Below the pieces are notes generated by a model that searched no databases, was not told the origin of the DNA, and worked only from the letters and a program-made list of their open reading frames with translations. DNA of 64,000 nucleotides from Rhizobiaceae bacterium (GTDB taxonomy: Bacteria > Pseudomonadota > Alphaproteobacteria > Rhizobiales > Rhizobiaceae): assembly GCA_027483885.1 (NCBI GenBank), contig JAIXTO010000245.1:21649-85648 (forward strand). Reading direction: 5' to 3'. How positions within the stretch are numbered: position 1 is the first letter of the stretch; each line of letters opens with the position of its first letter. A program made the translations under genes and the position numbers. Shown in pieces: positions 1 through 8,760 of this stretch.

Positions 1-1
1 C

Positions 2-694
2 GATAAAAAGGTGCGCCAGGCCGCCAATTATGCGGTCAACAAGCAGAGCCTTGTCGATAACGTGCTGCAGGGCACGGCAACCGTGTCCGCCGGCCCCATT
101 CCGCCCGCCTTCAACTGGGTGAAAAGCCCGGTCGAGCCCTATCCGTATGATCCGGAAAAGGCCAAAGCGCTACTGGCGGAAGCAGGTGTTTCCAACCCGA
201 GCCTCACCTTTGCAATCACCGAAGGCGGCTCCGGCATGCTCGATCCGATCACCATGGGGGCAGCCATCCAGGCAGATCTGCAGGCGGTCGGTTTTCAGGT
301 GAAGATCGAGACCTATGAGTGGAACAGCTTCTTGTCGCGGGTGAATACCGGGCTCGAGGGCAAGGCGGATATGGCCGAAATGGCCTGGATGACCAATGAC
401 CCCGATACTCTGCCTTATCTGACGCTGCGCAGCGATGCGCTGCCGGACAAGGGCGGCTTCAACTCCGGCTATTACCAGAACCCGAAGCTGGACGAGATCC
501 TGGCAAAGGCCCGCAGCTCGACCGATCAGGCCGAGCGCGCACAACTCTATGGCGAAGTGCAGCAGATCGTCCATGACGATGCGCCATGGCTGTTCGTTGC
601 CAACTGGAAGCAGAACGCGGTGACGCAGGCGGCCGTGAAAGGCTTTGAACTGCAGCCCTCGTTCCTGCTGAACCTCAAGGGTGTCTCCAAGTAA
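2..694 (+). CDS. ABC transporter substrate-binding protein, family 5 (C-terminal part)
   Basis: The reading frame is open from the first bases of the window, so the N-terminus and signal peptide lie upstream. The visible 230 or so residues are the C-terminal lobe of a peptide/nickel-type (SBP_bac_5) periplasmic binding protein. Seen: the VRQAANYAVNKQSLVD stretch typical of this family, the YDPEKAKALLAEAG motif, and the terminal pattern in which a dimeric YGEVQQIVHDDAPWLF segment precedes the stop. Genes for two permease/ATPase proteins and a second ATPase follow on the same strand, so it is the receptor of that importer. Family 5 receptors bind peptides, opines, glutathione or oligosaccharides; the ligand cannot be read from this fragment. 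Confidence 0.93.
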   Translation, partial: DKKVRQAANYAVNKQSLVDNVLQGTATVSAGPIPPAFNWVKSPVEPYPYDPEKAKALLAEAGVSNPSLTFAITEGGSGMLDPITMGAAIQADLQAVGFQVKIETYEWNSFLSRVNTGLEGKADMAEMAWMTNDPDTLPYLTLRSDALPDKGGFNSGYYQNPKLDEILAKARSSTDQAERAQLYGEVQQIVHDDAPWLFVANWKQNAVTQAAVKGFELQPSFLLNLKGVSK

Positions 695-758
695 TCCACG
701 CCGGTGGCGCCTCCGCCACCGGCCTTCCGCCACGGAGCGACGAAAAAAGAATGCGCCG

Positions 759-1706
759 ATGACCGCCTATATCGCAAAACGCCTCATCGCCATGGTGCCG
801 GTGCTGTTCGGGCTCTCCATCATCGTTTTCATGGTGATGGCGCTGATCCCCGGCGATACCGCCACTGCCATTCTCGGCGCCTATGCAACGCCCGAAAATG
901 TCGAGCGGATCAACCGCGATCTCGGTCTCGACAAGCCGCTGGTGCAGCAATATTTCATCTGGATCGGCAATGTCCTGCACGGTGATTTCGGCCGTTCCTT
1001 CACGCTGAACAGGCCGGTGCTTGCCGAAGTGATGGACCGCTTTGGCGCAACGCTGATCCTTGCCGGCACTGCACTTGTGCTCTGCTCGCTGATCGGCCTT
1101 CTCGCCGGAATTGTTTCGGCCGTCCGCCAGTTCGGATGGGCGGATCGCATCATCACCTTTGTCGTGCTCGCCGGCATTTCAATGCCGTCCTTCTGGCTCG
1201 GGTTGCTGCTGATCCTCGTCTTTGCCGTGACGTGGCGGGTGCTTCCGGCAAGCGGCATGTATGCGGTCTATGGCGGCGGCGATCTGCCCGATCTCCTCTA
1301 TCACCTCATCCTGCCGGCCGCGACGCTTTCGGTCGTTGCCGCTGGCGTCATTGCACGCCTCACCCGCTCGGCAATGCTGGAAGTGCTGCGCCAGGATTTT
1401 ATCCGCACCGCCCGCGCCAAGGGAGTGTCCGAAACCCGCGTCATCTACGCCCATGCCTTTCGCGCCGCCATCGTCAGCGTCATCCCCGTCATCGGTATCC
1501 AGGCCGGCTTCGTGCTCGGCGGCGCGGTCTACATCGAAACCGTGTTCCAGTGGCCGGGCATCGGCGCGATGATGGTGAAGGCGATTTCAACCCGCGACAT
1601 TCTTCTCGTGCAGGGCGGCGTGCTGGTGGTGGCGGCAAGTTATGTGCTGTTCAACCTGATGGCCGATGTGGTGCAGACGATGCTTGATCCGAGGATCCGC
1701 ACATGA
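759..1706 (+). CDS. ABC transporter permease, DppB/OppB type
   Basis: A 315-residue inner-membrane permease. The start at MTAYIAKRLIAMVP is chosen because DppB-type proteins begin with a short basic segment just before the first membrane helix; an upstream in-frame start (681) would add 26 arginine-rich residues overlapping the preceding gene. Several hydrophobic helices are visible, with the cytoplasmic EAA-like loop near residues 205-235 (RTARAKGVSETRV) that docks on the ATPases. It ends in the usual DPRIRT tail. Its stop overlaps the next start as ATGA, implying translational coupling. It forms a heteromeric channel with the permease half of the downstream fusion protein. Confidence 0.93.
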   Translation: MTAYIAKRLIAMVPVLFGLSIIVFMVMALIPGDTATAILGAYATPENVERINRDLGLDKPLVQQYFIWIGNVLHGDFGRSFTLNRPVLAEVMDRFGATLILAGTALVLCSLIGLLAGIVSAVRQFGWADRIITFVVLAGISMPSFWLGLLLILVFAVTWRVLPASGMYAVYGGGDLPDLLYHLILPAATLSVVAAGVIARLTRSAMLEVLRQDFIRTARAKGVSETRVIYAHAFRAAIVSVIPVIGIQAGFVLGGAVYIETVFQWPGIGAMMVKAISTRDILLVQGGVLVVAASYVLFNLMADVVQTMLDPRIRT

Positions 1707-3511
1707 GCCTCGCCCTCCAAGACAATGTCACCGCACCCGCCGGCCCGCAGCGCATCTCAACGTTCAAGCTTTTGCTACAGAGCCGGCTTGCCAGCATCGG
1801 CCTCGTCATTCTTCTGCTTTTGGTGGCCATCGTGCTGCTGGCGCCGCTTCTGCCGCTTGTCCACCCTGACCAGACGGCCCCCGCCAACCGGTTGATCCGG
1901 CCCTTTGTGACAGCCGCCCATTGGCTCGGCACCGATCAGCTCGGCCGCGATCTGTTGAGCCGCCTCGTCTGGGGAAGCCGCGTCTCGATTGCCGTCGGGT
2001 TTGCCGCAACGCTGGTCGCCGCCCTCATCGGCTCGGTCATCGGCCTCGTCTCCGGTTATGCGGGCGGGCGCACCGACAACCTGATGATGCGCGGCATCGA
2101 CATGCTGATGGCCTTTCCCTACATCCTGCTGGCACTTGCCATCGTTGCAGCACTCGGGCCGGGCCTGATGAATGCGCTCTATGCCATCGCCATCGTCAAC
2201 ATTCCCTTCTTTGCCCGCAATGTGCGCGGCGTCACGCTCGGGCTTGCGCACCGCGAATTCGTCGATGCGGCAAGGCTCTCCGGCAAGGGGCATCTCTCCA
2301 TCCTCTGGAGTGAGGTGCTGCCGAATGTCGCGCCCGTCATCGTCATCACCATGTCGACCACGGCCGGCTGGATGATTTTGGAAACGGCCGGCTTGAGCTT
2401 TCTCGGCCTTGGCGCCCAGCCGCCGCAGGCCGATCTCGGTTCGATGCTGGGCGAAGGTCGTGCGCAGCTGTTTACCGCGCCGCATGTCGCCATCGTGCCG
2501 GGCCTGATGATTTTCGTCATCGTCATCAGCCTCAACCTCTTGGGCGACGGCGTGCGCGATGCGCTGGACCCCGGCCTCAAATCCGGCGCGCTCTCGCGCC
2601 CCGGCCCCGTGACGAGGATTGACCGGACGAAACCCGCACCGCCGAACAGCCAGCCCGAGGCCATTCTCTCCATCGAACAGCTGGAAACCGGCTTTTCTAA
2701 CGGCAATAGCACTACGCCGGCGGTGCGTGGCGTGTCCCTGCATCTCGATCGCGGCGAATGCCTTGGCCTCATCGGTGAAAGCGGTTCGGGCAAAAGCGTG
2801 ACGGCACTGTCCATCATGGGCCTCGTCGCCTCCCCGCCCGGCGTCATCACCGGTGGCGCAATCTATCTCGATGGCGAAGACGTGTTGTCCATGCCGGAAA
2901 CGCGGCTCATATCGCTGCGCGGTTCAAAGGTCGCCTATATCTTCCAGGATCCGCTGACGACGCTGCACCCGACCTACACGATCGGCCAGCAGGTCGCCGA
3001 AGCGATTGCCGCGCACCAGTCGCTCGGCCGGCGAGAACTTCGCGAACGCGCCATAGCGCTTCTGGAACAGGTGCGCATCCCCGATGCGGCCGCCCGCGCC
3101 GATCATTACCCGCATCAGCTCTCCGGCGGCCAGCGCCAGCGCGTCGGCATTGCCATGGCGCTTGCCAACGATCCCGATGTCATCATTGCCGATGAACCGA
3201 CGACGGCGCTCGATGTCACCGTGCAGGCCGAAATCCTCAGCCTCTTGAAGCAGTTGCAGACGGAGCGACGGATGGCGCTTCTGTTCATCACCCATGATTT
3301 CGGCGTGGTGGCGCAGATCTGCGACCGGGTGGCTGTGATGAAGGACGGCGAGATCGTCGAGACCGGCCAGACCCGGACCGTGCTGACACGCCCGCACCAC
3401 CCCTACACGAAACGGCTGATCGCCTGCGTGCCCGAGATCGGCGATGGCGACCGGTTTCTGCCGCGCGTCGAAAAGCTGATGGCCAGCCAGACCAAGGAGG
3501 CCGCCCAATGA
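1703..3511 (+). CDS. Fused ABC permease (DppC type) and ATPase (DppD type)
   Basis: A 602-residue fusion. Residues 1 to about 290 are a DppC-type permease: N-terminal helix, LGTDQLGRDLLSRLVWG loop, EAA loop FVDAARLSGKGHLS and the end motif GDGVRDALDPGLK. A short proline-rich linker follows, and residues from about 315 form a DppD-type ATPase with Walker A GESGSGKS (about 357-364), signature LSGGQRQRVGIAMAL, Walker [13 protein letters not shown], switch His in FITHDFG and the C-terminal HPYTKRL motif seen in peptide importers. No stop or frameshift separates the halves. Fused permease-ATPase proteins are known in this transporter family but are a minority arrangement. Confidence 0.93.
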   Translation: MSLALQDNVTAPAGPQRISTFKLLLQSRLASIGLVILLLLVAIVLLAPLLPLVHPDQTAPANRLIRPFVTAAHWLGTDQLGRDLLSRLVWGSRVSIAVGFAATLVAALIGSVIGLVSGYAGGRTDNLMMRGIDMLMAFPYILLALAIVAALGPGLMNALYAIAIVNIPFFARNVRGVTLGLAHREFVDAARLSGKGHLSILWSEVLPNVAPVIVITMSTTAGWMILETAGLSFLGLGAQPPQADLGSMLGEGRAQLFTAPHVAIVPGLMIFVIVISLNLLGDGVRDALDPGLKSGALSRPGPVTRIDRTKPAPPNSQPEAILSIEQLETGFSNGNSTTPAVRGVSLHLDRGECLGLIGESGSGKSVTALSIMGLVASPPGVITGGAIYLDGEDVLSMPETRLISLRGSKVAYIFQDPLTTLHPTYTIGQQVAEAIAAHQSLGRRELRERAIALLEQVRIPDAAARADHYPHQLSGGQRQRVGIAMALANDPDVIIADEPTTALDVTVQAEILSLLKQLQTERRMALLFITHDFGVVAQICDRVAVMKDGEIVETGQTRTVLTRPHHPYTKRLIACVPEIGDGDRFLPRVEKLMASQTKEAAQ

Positions 3512-4386
3512 CCGAAACGCTGCCCCAAACGCTGGCACACACGCCCGGCACACGCCGCCGCGCCGCCGCCGCCACGCCGCACGCCCTTCGCCTCGAACAC
3601 GTATCGAAGACCTTTGGTGGCGGCAAACGCCTGTTCGGCAGGAAACACCATGCCGTCGAGGCCTTGAAAGACGTCTCGCTGGCGCTCACCAAGGGCGAAA
3701 CGCTGGCCGTCGTCGGTGAAAGCGGCTCGGGCAAAAGCACGCTGGCGCGCATTCTCGTCGGCCTCGAAAGGCCCTCTGCCGGCACGATCGAGATTGCCGG
3801 ACAGGATGCCGAAGCTCTCACCAGACAAGGGCCGCGCGCGTTTGGCAAGACGGTGCAATATGTGTTTCAGGATCCCGTCGCCTCGCTCAACCCGCGCAAA
3901 ACCATCCGCGAGGCGCTGGAGGCACCGTTGAAACTGCTCTGCGGCTATGACCCGGAGAAACGCAAGGCCCGCCTTGGCGAGTTGATGGACGCCGTCGACA
4001 TGCCGGCCTCAACGCTGTCGCGTTACCCGCACGAGCTTTCCGGCGGACAGGCCCAACGCATGGCAATCGCCCGCGCCCTTGCCGCCGAAGCCGAAATTCT
4101 GGTGCTGGACGAACCGGTGAGCGCGCTCGACGTTTCGGTGCAGGCGCAGGTGCTGCTGCTGCTCGAGCGCCTGAAACATCAGCTCAACCTCAGCTACCTC
4201 TTCATCAGCCACGACCTCGCCGTCGTGGAAGCCATCGCCGACCGCGTGGCGGTCATGCATTTTGGCGAGGTGGTGGAACTGGAGAGGGCCAAAACCCTGT
4301 TTGCGAGCCCGGTGCATCCCTACACGGAAAAACTGATCGGAAGTGCGCCAAGGCTGAATGGGGGCGCGGGAGCCGTCAGGATGTGA
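3508..4386 (+). CDS. ABC transporter ATP-binding protein, DppF/OppF type
   Basis: A 292-residue cytoplasmic ATPase that should pair with the ATPase half of the upstream fusion protein. Seen: Walker [11 protein letters not shown]-loop YVFQDPVASLNPRK, signature LSGGQAQRMAIARALA, Walker B ILVLDEPVSALDVS, switch His in FISHDLAVV and the HPYTEKL tail. The start ATG overlaps the previous stop by 4 bp (ATGA). The N-terminus carries about 25 extra residues rich in Thr, Arg and Ala before the domain begins at HALRLEHVSKTF; a later start is possible. It closes this operon; the next gene is on the other strand. Confidence 0.93.
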   Translation: MTETLPQTLAHTPGTRRRAAAATPHALRLEHVSKTFGGGKRLFGRKHHAVEALKDVSLALTKGETLAVVGESGSGKSTLARILVGLERPSAGTIEIAGQDAEALTRQGPRAFGKTVQYVFQDPVASLNPRKTIREALEAPLKLLCGYDPEKRKARLGELMDAVDMPASTLSRYPHELSGGQAQRMAIARALAAEAEILVLDEPVSALDVSVQAQVLLLLERLKHQLNLSYLFISHDLAVVEAIADRVAVMHFGEVVELERAKTLFASPVHPYTEKLIGSAPRLNGGAGAVRM

Positions 4387-4460
4387 CGGCGGGAGGAGCC
4401 AGCGCTTCCCCCGCCTTCCCTTCACCCCTGTGCCAAGAGGCATCGGGGCAAAGGTGATCA

Positions 4461-5420
4461 TCACCGCGGTTCAGATGCCGTTTCGTCCACCTTACCAAGG
4501 GTGCGTGCAGGGCCGGCCAGCGCAGAGCAGGCTAGAGGCCACGTGGTTGCATCCACATCGAGCGCCGTCCTCAGCCAGGCAAGCGTCATTCGCCGCGTTG
4601 CCTCCAATGCATCAGGGGATTCGACCTCGGTTTCCTTTGCATCGAAGCCCGCAATGCCACCCAGGCCGTGGCCGACGCCCTCAAGGGTCAGCAGCGCCTG
4701 CACACCAGGTCCATCGTGATAGGCGTCGGCATGCCAGGAAGGTCCGCGGATCGTGAAGCGCGGATTGTCGTCCGCACCGCAAACGACCAGGCTCGATGTT
4801 GCGATGCCCGTAAAATCGAGATCGAAGAAGGGGAAGCGCTCTTCATTATCCGGCGTCAGATCCTTGCCGCCGCGACCGGGTGCAGCAAGCAGGATACCCG
4901 CCGAAATGCGCGGATCGGCAAACACCTCACCAAACAGACGTGCCCCGAGCAGTAGGCTGACGGTGTGGCCACCGAAGGAATGGCCCACGGCTGCGATGCG
5001 GTTATGATCCAGTCGCCCCGCCACGGCTGGCGCCTGCTCTTCGATATCCGCCAACCGATCGAGGATCGCCGTTATCTCGGCCACACGCTCTCGCCAGAAG
5101 AAAGGGGCATTGGGCGTGTCGGCCGCAAGTCCGCCAACGCGTGACGTTGCATGTGTCGGCTGAATGACCGCAAAGCCCCGTTCCGCCCAAAACTGCGCAA
5201 GCGGCCCATAACCATCCTTCGATGGAATATAAAGCGAAGGCCCATAGCCATGCGACAGGATCACGATAGGCAGGCCGCTTCCCCGCGCGGGCGCTGTCAG
5301 ACGCAGTTCCAGGGGTTGGCGGTCGGCAAGGTCAAGGCGGATCGGCGAATAGGCAACCGTTGAGGTGGCTTCGGGTGTCGGAATGTGACGGGAAAGGTCG
5401 ATCAGGTTATTCATGGTCAT
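4461..5420 (-). CDS. alpha/beta hydrolase (dienelactone hydrolase / PAF-acetylhydrolase-like)
   Basis: A 319-residue cytoplasmic hydrolase without a signal peptide. The oxyanion region is seen at VILSHGYGPSLYIPSKDGYG and the nucleophile elbow at AAVGHSFGGHTVSLLLGA, with the acid/His region near the C-terminus (LEGVGHGLGGIAG). This matches the chlorophyllase/PAF-acetylhydrolase-like branch of the alpha/beta fold; the substrate is unknown. The start at 5420 has an AGGAG about 9 nt upstream. It is divergent from an AraC-family regulator across fewer than 100 bp, which suggests that regulator controls it. Confidence 0.85.
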   Translation of the reverse strand: MTMNNLIDLSRHIPTPEATSTVAYSPIRLDLADRQPLELRLTAPARGSGLPIVILSHGYGPSLYIPSKDGYGPLAQFWAERGFAVIQPTHATSRVGGLAADTPNAPFFWRERVAEITAILDRLADIEEQAPAVAGRLDHNRIAAVGHSFGGHTVSLLLGARLFGEVFADPRISAGILLAAPGRGGKDLTPDNEERFPFFDLDFTGIATSSLVVCGADDNPRFTIRGPSWHADAYHDGPGVQALLTLEGVGHGLGGIAGFDAKETEVESPDALEATRRMTLAWLRTALDVDATTWPLACSALAGPARTLGKVDETASEPR

Positions 5421-5513
5421 CCAAAAGGCTCCTGTTGGGAGCCCTCAAGATGGACGCAGGTTCTCGGATGATCTATATCTCAGTATCCGCTTTTATTGAG
5501 CATAAGTCCGAAA

Positions 5514-6413
5514 ATGTCTGATCCACTCGCGCAGATCGTCGCGTTTCTGAAGCCCGTCCCCTCCATCGCCAAGCTGGTGACGGCGGGCGGTCACTGGCTT
5601 GTGGAGCGCCAGGAACTCGGTAGCCCCTTCTATTGTGCAATCGTTGAAGGACACTGCCTGCTGACCATCAGCGGCCGGGCACCCATGACGCTTGGCCCCG
5701 GCGATTTCGTTCTCGTCCCTGAGATCCATTCCTTCACCATGAGCAGCCTTCAGCCACCGCCGCGCGCCACGTTGCCGCAGCGGCTGGAGACGAGCCCCGG
5801 CGTCTTTCGCCTGGGCGATCCCTCCTTGCCCTCGCAGATCACGGCCATGGTGGGTCACTGCGTTTTCAAAGCGAATGACCGGCCGCTGCTGGTCTCGCTG
5901 CTGCCGGATGTGATCAGGGTCACGGGACAGCAAAGACTGATGGATCTGGTGCGAATGATCCACACCGAAACCGTGGACCGGCTGGAAGCAAGGGAGATGG
6001 TCCTCACGCGGCTGCTCGAGGTTTTGCTAATCGACGCATTGCGCAGCGCAGGCGGCGCGATGACCTCCCCAGGATTGCTACGCGGACTGTCAGACGCAAA
6101 ACTTGCTCTCGCACTGCAACGGATCCATCAGGATCCGTCCAGCGAGGTGACGGTAGAGGTGCTGGCCCGCGAGGCGGGCATGTCGCGGTCCTCGTTCTTC
6201 GACCGCTTTCGCCGTCTGGTGGGTGTCGCTCCCATGGAATATGCAACGGCCTGGCGGATGGCGCTTGCAAAAGATCTGCTGCTTCGCCGGGAGGCACCGC
6301 TCGCCCATGTCGCCGCGCAGATCGGCTATAGCTCCGCGAGCGCTTTTAACGTGGCCTTCACCCGGCATGTGGGCGTCACTCCGGGCGCGTTTGCGCGACA
6401 GGATTTGCAGTGA
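5514..6413 (+). CDS. AraC-family transcriptional regulator (cupin_6 N-terminal domain)
   Basis: A 299-residue DNA-binding protein. The N-terminal half looks like the cupin_6 sensor found in AraC regulators (GGHWLVERQELGSPFYCAIVEG and the later GPGDFVLVPEIHSFTM). The C-terminal 100 residues hold the two helix-turn-helix motifs: VEVLAREAGMSRSSFFDRFR and AHVAAQIGYSSASAFNVAF followed by GVTPGAF. ATG 5514 is preferred to an in-frame TTG at 5496 because the domain starts straight after it. Regulators of this subgroup often sit beside a short-chain dehydrogenase or hydrolase gene; here the divergent alpha/beta hydrolase is the likely target. Confidence 0.9.
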   Translation: MSDPLAQIVAFLKPVPSIAKLVTAGGHWLVERQELGSPFYCAIVEGHCLLTISGRAPMTLGPGDFVLVPEIHSFTMSSLQPPPRATLPQRLETSPGVFRLGDPSLPSQITAMVGHCVFKANDRPLLVSLLPDVIRVTGQQRLMDLVRMIHTETVDRLEAREMVLTRLLEVLLIDALRSAGGAMTSPGLLRGLSDAKLALALQRIHQDPSSEVTVEVLAREAGMSRSSFFDRFRRLVGVAPMEYATAWRMALAKDLLLRREAPLAHVAAQIGYSSASAFNVAFTRHVGVTPGAFARQDLQ

Positions 6414-6494
6414 CGCCCCGGCAACGGCTAGCGTGTTCTCCCGGTCGGATGAATGACCGATTGGGACGCCATAGGCCGGCCGGAGTGTTTGCTC

Positions 6495-8078
6495 TCACGC
6501 AGCGCTGCGCGTCTTCCACTCTGCCCGCAGCACCTGTTTCAGCGGCTTGCCGCCGGCATTGCGCGGAATGGTGTCCACGAAGATGACGTGGGTCGGGCGT
6601 TTGTAGGCGGCAAGGCGGTCGCGGCAATGGGTTTTGATGGCCTCGGCATCGAATGAAGCGTCCGGGCGGCGCACGATGAAGGCAGCACCCACCTCGCCCC
6701 ATTTGTCATCGGCAACGCCGATCACAGCGACTTCGCCAACGCCAGGATAACTGCCCATGGCCGCTTCCACTTCGGCCGGATAGACGTTTTCGCCACCGGA
6801 AATATACATGTCCTTCAGCCGGTCGGCGATGACGTGAAAACCGTCCTCATCGCAGCGCACCATGTCGCCGGTGCGGAACCAGCCGTCCACGAAGGCGGCT
6901 GCCGTCTGGTCGGGCTTTTGCCAGTAGCCGGGGGAGACGGAAGGGCCGCGGATCCACAATTCACCGACCGCACCTGCCTCGCAATCGCTGCCCGCTTCAT
7001 CGCAGATCTTCACCTCAATGAGCGGTGCCGGAAAACCGACGCTGCCGTGGCGGCGGGCGATTTCCGTCTCGTTGAGCGGCATGTGCATGACGGTGCCCGC
7101 CTCGCTCATGCCATAGCCGTTGACCAGCGCCACGCCGTCCTTCAGGTAGGCATCCACCAGCGGCGGCGGCAGCGGCGCGCCGCCGATGAAGATCGCCTTC
7201 AGCCGCGCCATGCGCTCCGGCGAATAGGCCGGCTGGTCGCGCAGGATGGAGGCCATCTGCGGCACGGCGAAATAATGCGTCACGCCGATCTCGTCGTCGT
7301 TGAGGCAGGAAATCGTGCGCTCAGGCAAAAACCGGTCGGAGATCACCAGCGTGCCGCCCATCATCAGCGTCGTGCGGGCAATCGCAACCAACCCGATGGT
7401 GTGGAAGAACGGCAGGTCGCAGAAGGTGACGGAACCCGGCACCACTTCGCCGACGAAGGAAAAGTTGACTGCCGAATAAAAGAGATTGCGCCGCGTCAGG
7501 ATGACGCCTTTCGGCGCGCCCGTGGTGCCGGAGGTGTAAAGCAGGATCGCCGGTTTGTCGGCATCGCCGCGCAGGCGCTTCATCGGCGCCGTCTGCGCCA
7601 GAATCGCGTCAAGGCTGTCGGCGCTGCCTGCGTAAGGAATGATCTCAAGGCCGGCTTGCGCGCCCTTCAGCGCTTCAGCCGCGGCCTGAAACTCCTGTTC
7701 ATAGACCACAAGCTCCGGCGTGCAATCCTCAACGATGCCGGTCAGTTCCGCCACGCCCAGCCGCCAGTTGAGCGGCACGAAAACCGCCCGGATGCGCTGG
7801 CAGGCAAAGGCCAGCACCAGAAGATCGACGCTGTTGCGCCCAAGCCCCGCCACGCGAAATCCTTCGCCGCGCGCCTCAAACTTTTCATGGAGAAAAGCGG
7901 CGCAGCGGGCGATGCGGTCATCAAGCGCCGCATAGGTCAGCGTCGTGCCCTCAGGCAGAAGGCGCGTCGCCACCTTGTCTGGCGAGACTTTGGCGCGGTA
8001 GCCGACCGGATCCTCGGCCACCAGCGTAAAGGAATTGCCCGCTGCAAAACCGGCCATATCCACTTCGGTCACATGCAT
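6495..8078 (-). CDS. Acyl-CoA synthetase / AMP-dependent ligase
   Basis: A 527-residue adenylate-forming enzyme that activates a carboxylic acid with ATP and joins it to CoA. Seen: P-loop LLYTSGTTGAPKGVILTRRN, the GYGMSEAGT motif, the A8 hinge region GWFRTGDMVRCDEDGF with DRLKDMYISGGENVYP, and the catalytic lysine region near the end (IPRNAGGKPLKQ). Start 8078 is chosen over an upstream TTG-type frame extension because GGAGGAGG lies 6-8 nt before this ATG. It is divergent from a MarR gene. That layout is common for aromatic or fatty acid CoA ligases whose CoA product is the inducer, so an aromatic or medium-chain acid is a reasonable guess, not shown by sequence. Confidence 0.92.
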   Translation of the reverse strand: MHVTEVDMAGFAAGNSFTLVAEDPVGYRAKVSPDKVATRLLPEGTTLTYAALDDRIARCAAFLHEKFEARGEGFRVAGLGRNSVDLLVLAFACQRIRAVFVPLNWRLGVAELTGIVEDCTPELVVYEQEFQAAAEALKGAQAGLEIIPYAGSADSLDAILAQTAPMKRLRGDADKPAILLYTSGTTGAPKGVILTRRNLFYSAVNFSFVGEVVPGSVTFCDLPFFHTIGLVAIARTTLMMGGTLVISDRFLPERTISCLNDDEIGVTHYFAVPQMASILRDQPAYSPERMARLKAIFIGGAPLPPPLVDAYLKDGVALVNGYGMSEAGTVMHMPLNETEIARRHGSVGFPAPLIEVKICDEAGSDCEAGAVGELWIRGPSVSPGYWQKPDQTAAAFVDGWFRTGDMVRCDEDGFHVIADRLKDMYISGGENVYPAEVEAAMGSYPGVGEVAVIGVADDKWGEVGAAFIVRRPDASFDAEAIKTHCRDRLAAYKRPTHVIFVDTIPRNAGGKPLKQVLRAEWKTRSAA

Positions 8079-8117
8079 GAATTGCCTCCTCCGGCAGATC
8101 GCCTCCACGATCAATTA

Positions 8118-8132
8118 GTATGTATTGCATAC
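8118..8132. promoter_or_regulatory. Candidate MarR operator in the ligase/marR divergent promoter
   Basis: Inverted repeat GTATG-TATTG-CATAC in the AT-rich middle of the 8079-8301 divergent region. Read on the minus strand it overlaps the probable -10 region of the ligase promoter (TTGCCA, about 18 bp, TATGCA). MarR proteins bind short palindromes of this size; assignment to the adjacent regulator is inference. Confidence 0.4.
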
Positions 8133-8301
8133 GATTTCGTTTATCATTTGGCAAGATGGCGTTTCACAAACAAACCTGTGAAAAGGTCACCGCGCAAGCA
8201 GACAGAGCGGGCAGTGGCCGGCCAGTTGCCAACGCGGGCTTGCCATGGCGGCATGCGGCATGCGCAGATAAAGAATGACAGCAGACAAGAAGGACGACTC
8301 G

Positions 8302-8745
8302 ATGGCCGAGGAACTGGAGCGCAGCTGGCTGCAGCAGCTCGTGGGCTATCACCTGCGCATGGCGCATCTGGCGCTCTACCGCGATTTTGCCGCAGCCGTT
8401 GCCGATTACGACCTGACACAGAAGCAGCTGGCTGCGCTCGAGCTGATTGCCACCAATCCCGGCGCCTCGCAGGTGGATATCGCCAATGCGCTGTCCATGG
8501 ACCGCGCCACCATGATGAGCATGGTCAAACGCCTGCTCTCGCGCGGGCTGATCGAACGGCGCTCATCCAAGATAGACCGCCGGCGCCAAGAGATCCGGCT
8601 GTCCCCGCAAGGCGTGGCAACGCTCGAGCGCGTCCATGGCATCATCGACCACCACGAGGACAGCTTTCTCTCCGTACTGTCCGCCGAAGAACGCGGCCAG
8701 CTGATCACGCTGCTGCGCAAGCTCTACGAGCGCCGCAGCGGATAA
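8302..8745 (+). CDS. MarR-family transcriptional regulator
   Basis: A 147-residue winged helix-turn-helix repressor. Seen: recognition region VDIANALSMDRATMMSMVKRL followed by the wing SRGLIERRSSKIDRRRQEI, and a C-terminal dimerisation helix. Start 8302 is preferred because AGAAGGACG lies about 7 nt upstream; an ATG at 8275 in the same frame would add nine polar residues and lacks a clear ribosome site. It is divergent from the acyl-CoA ligase and probably represses it, released by an acyl-CoA or the free acid as in other MarR-ligase pairs. Confidence 0.9.
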   Translation: MAEELERSWLQQLVGYHLRMAHLALYRDFAAAVADYDLTQKQLAALELIATNPGASQVDIANALSMDRATMMSMVKRLLSRGLIERRSSKIDRRRQEIRLSPQGVATLERVHGIIDHHEDSFLSVLSAEERGQLITLLRKLYERRSG

Positions 8746-8760
8746 CGTCAGGCCTAAACG

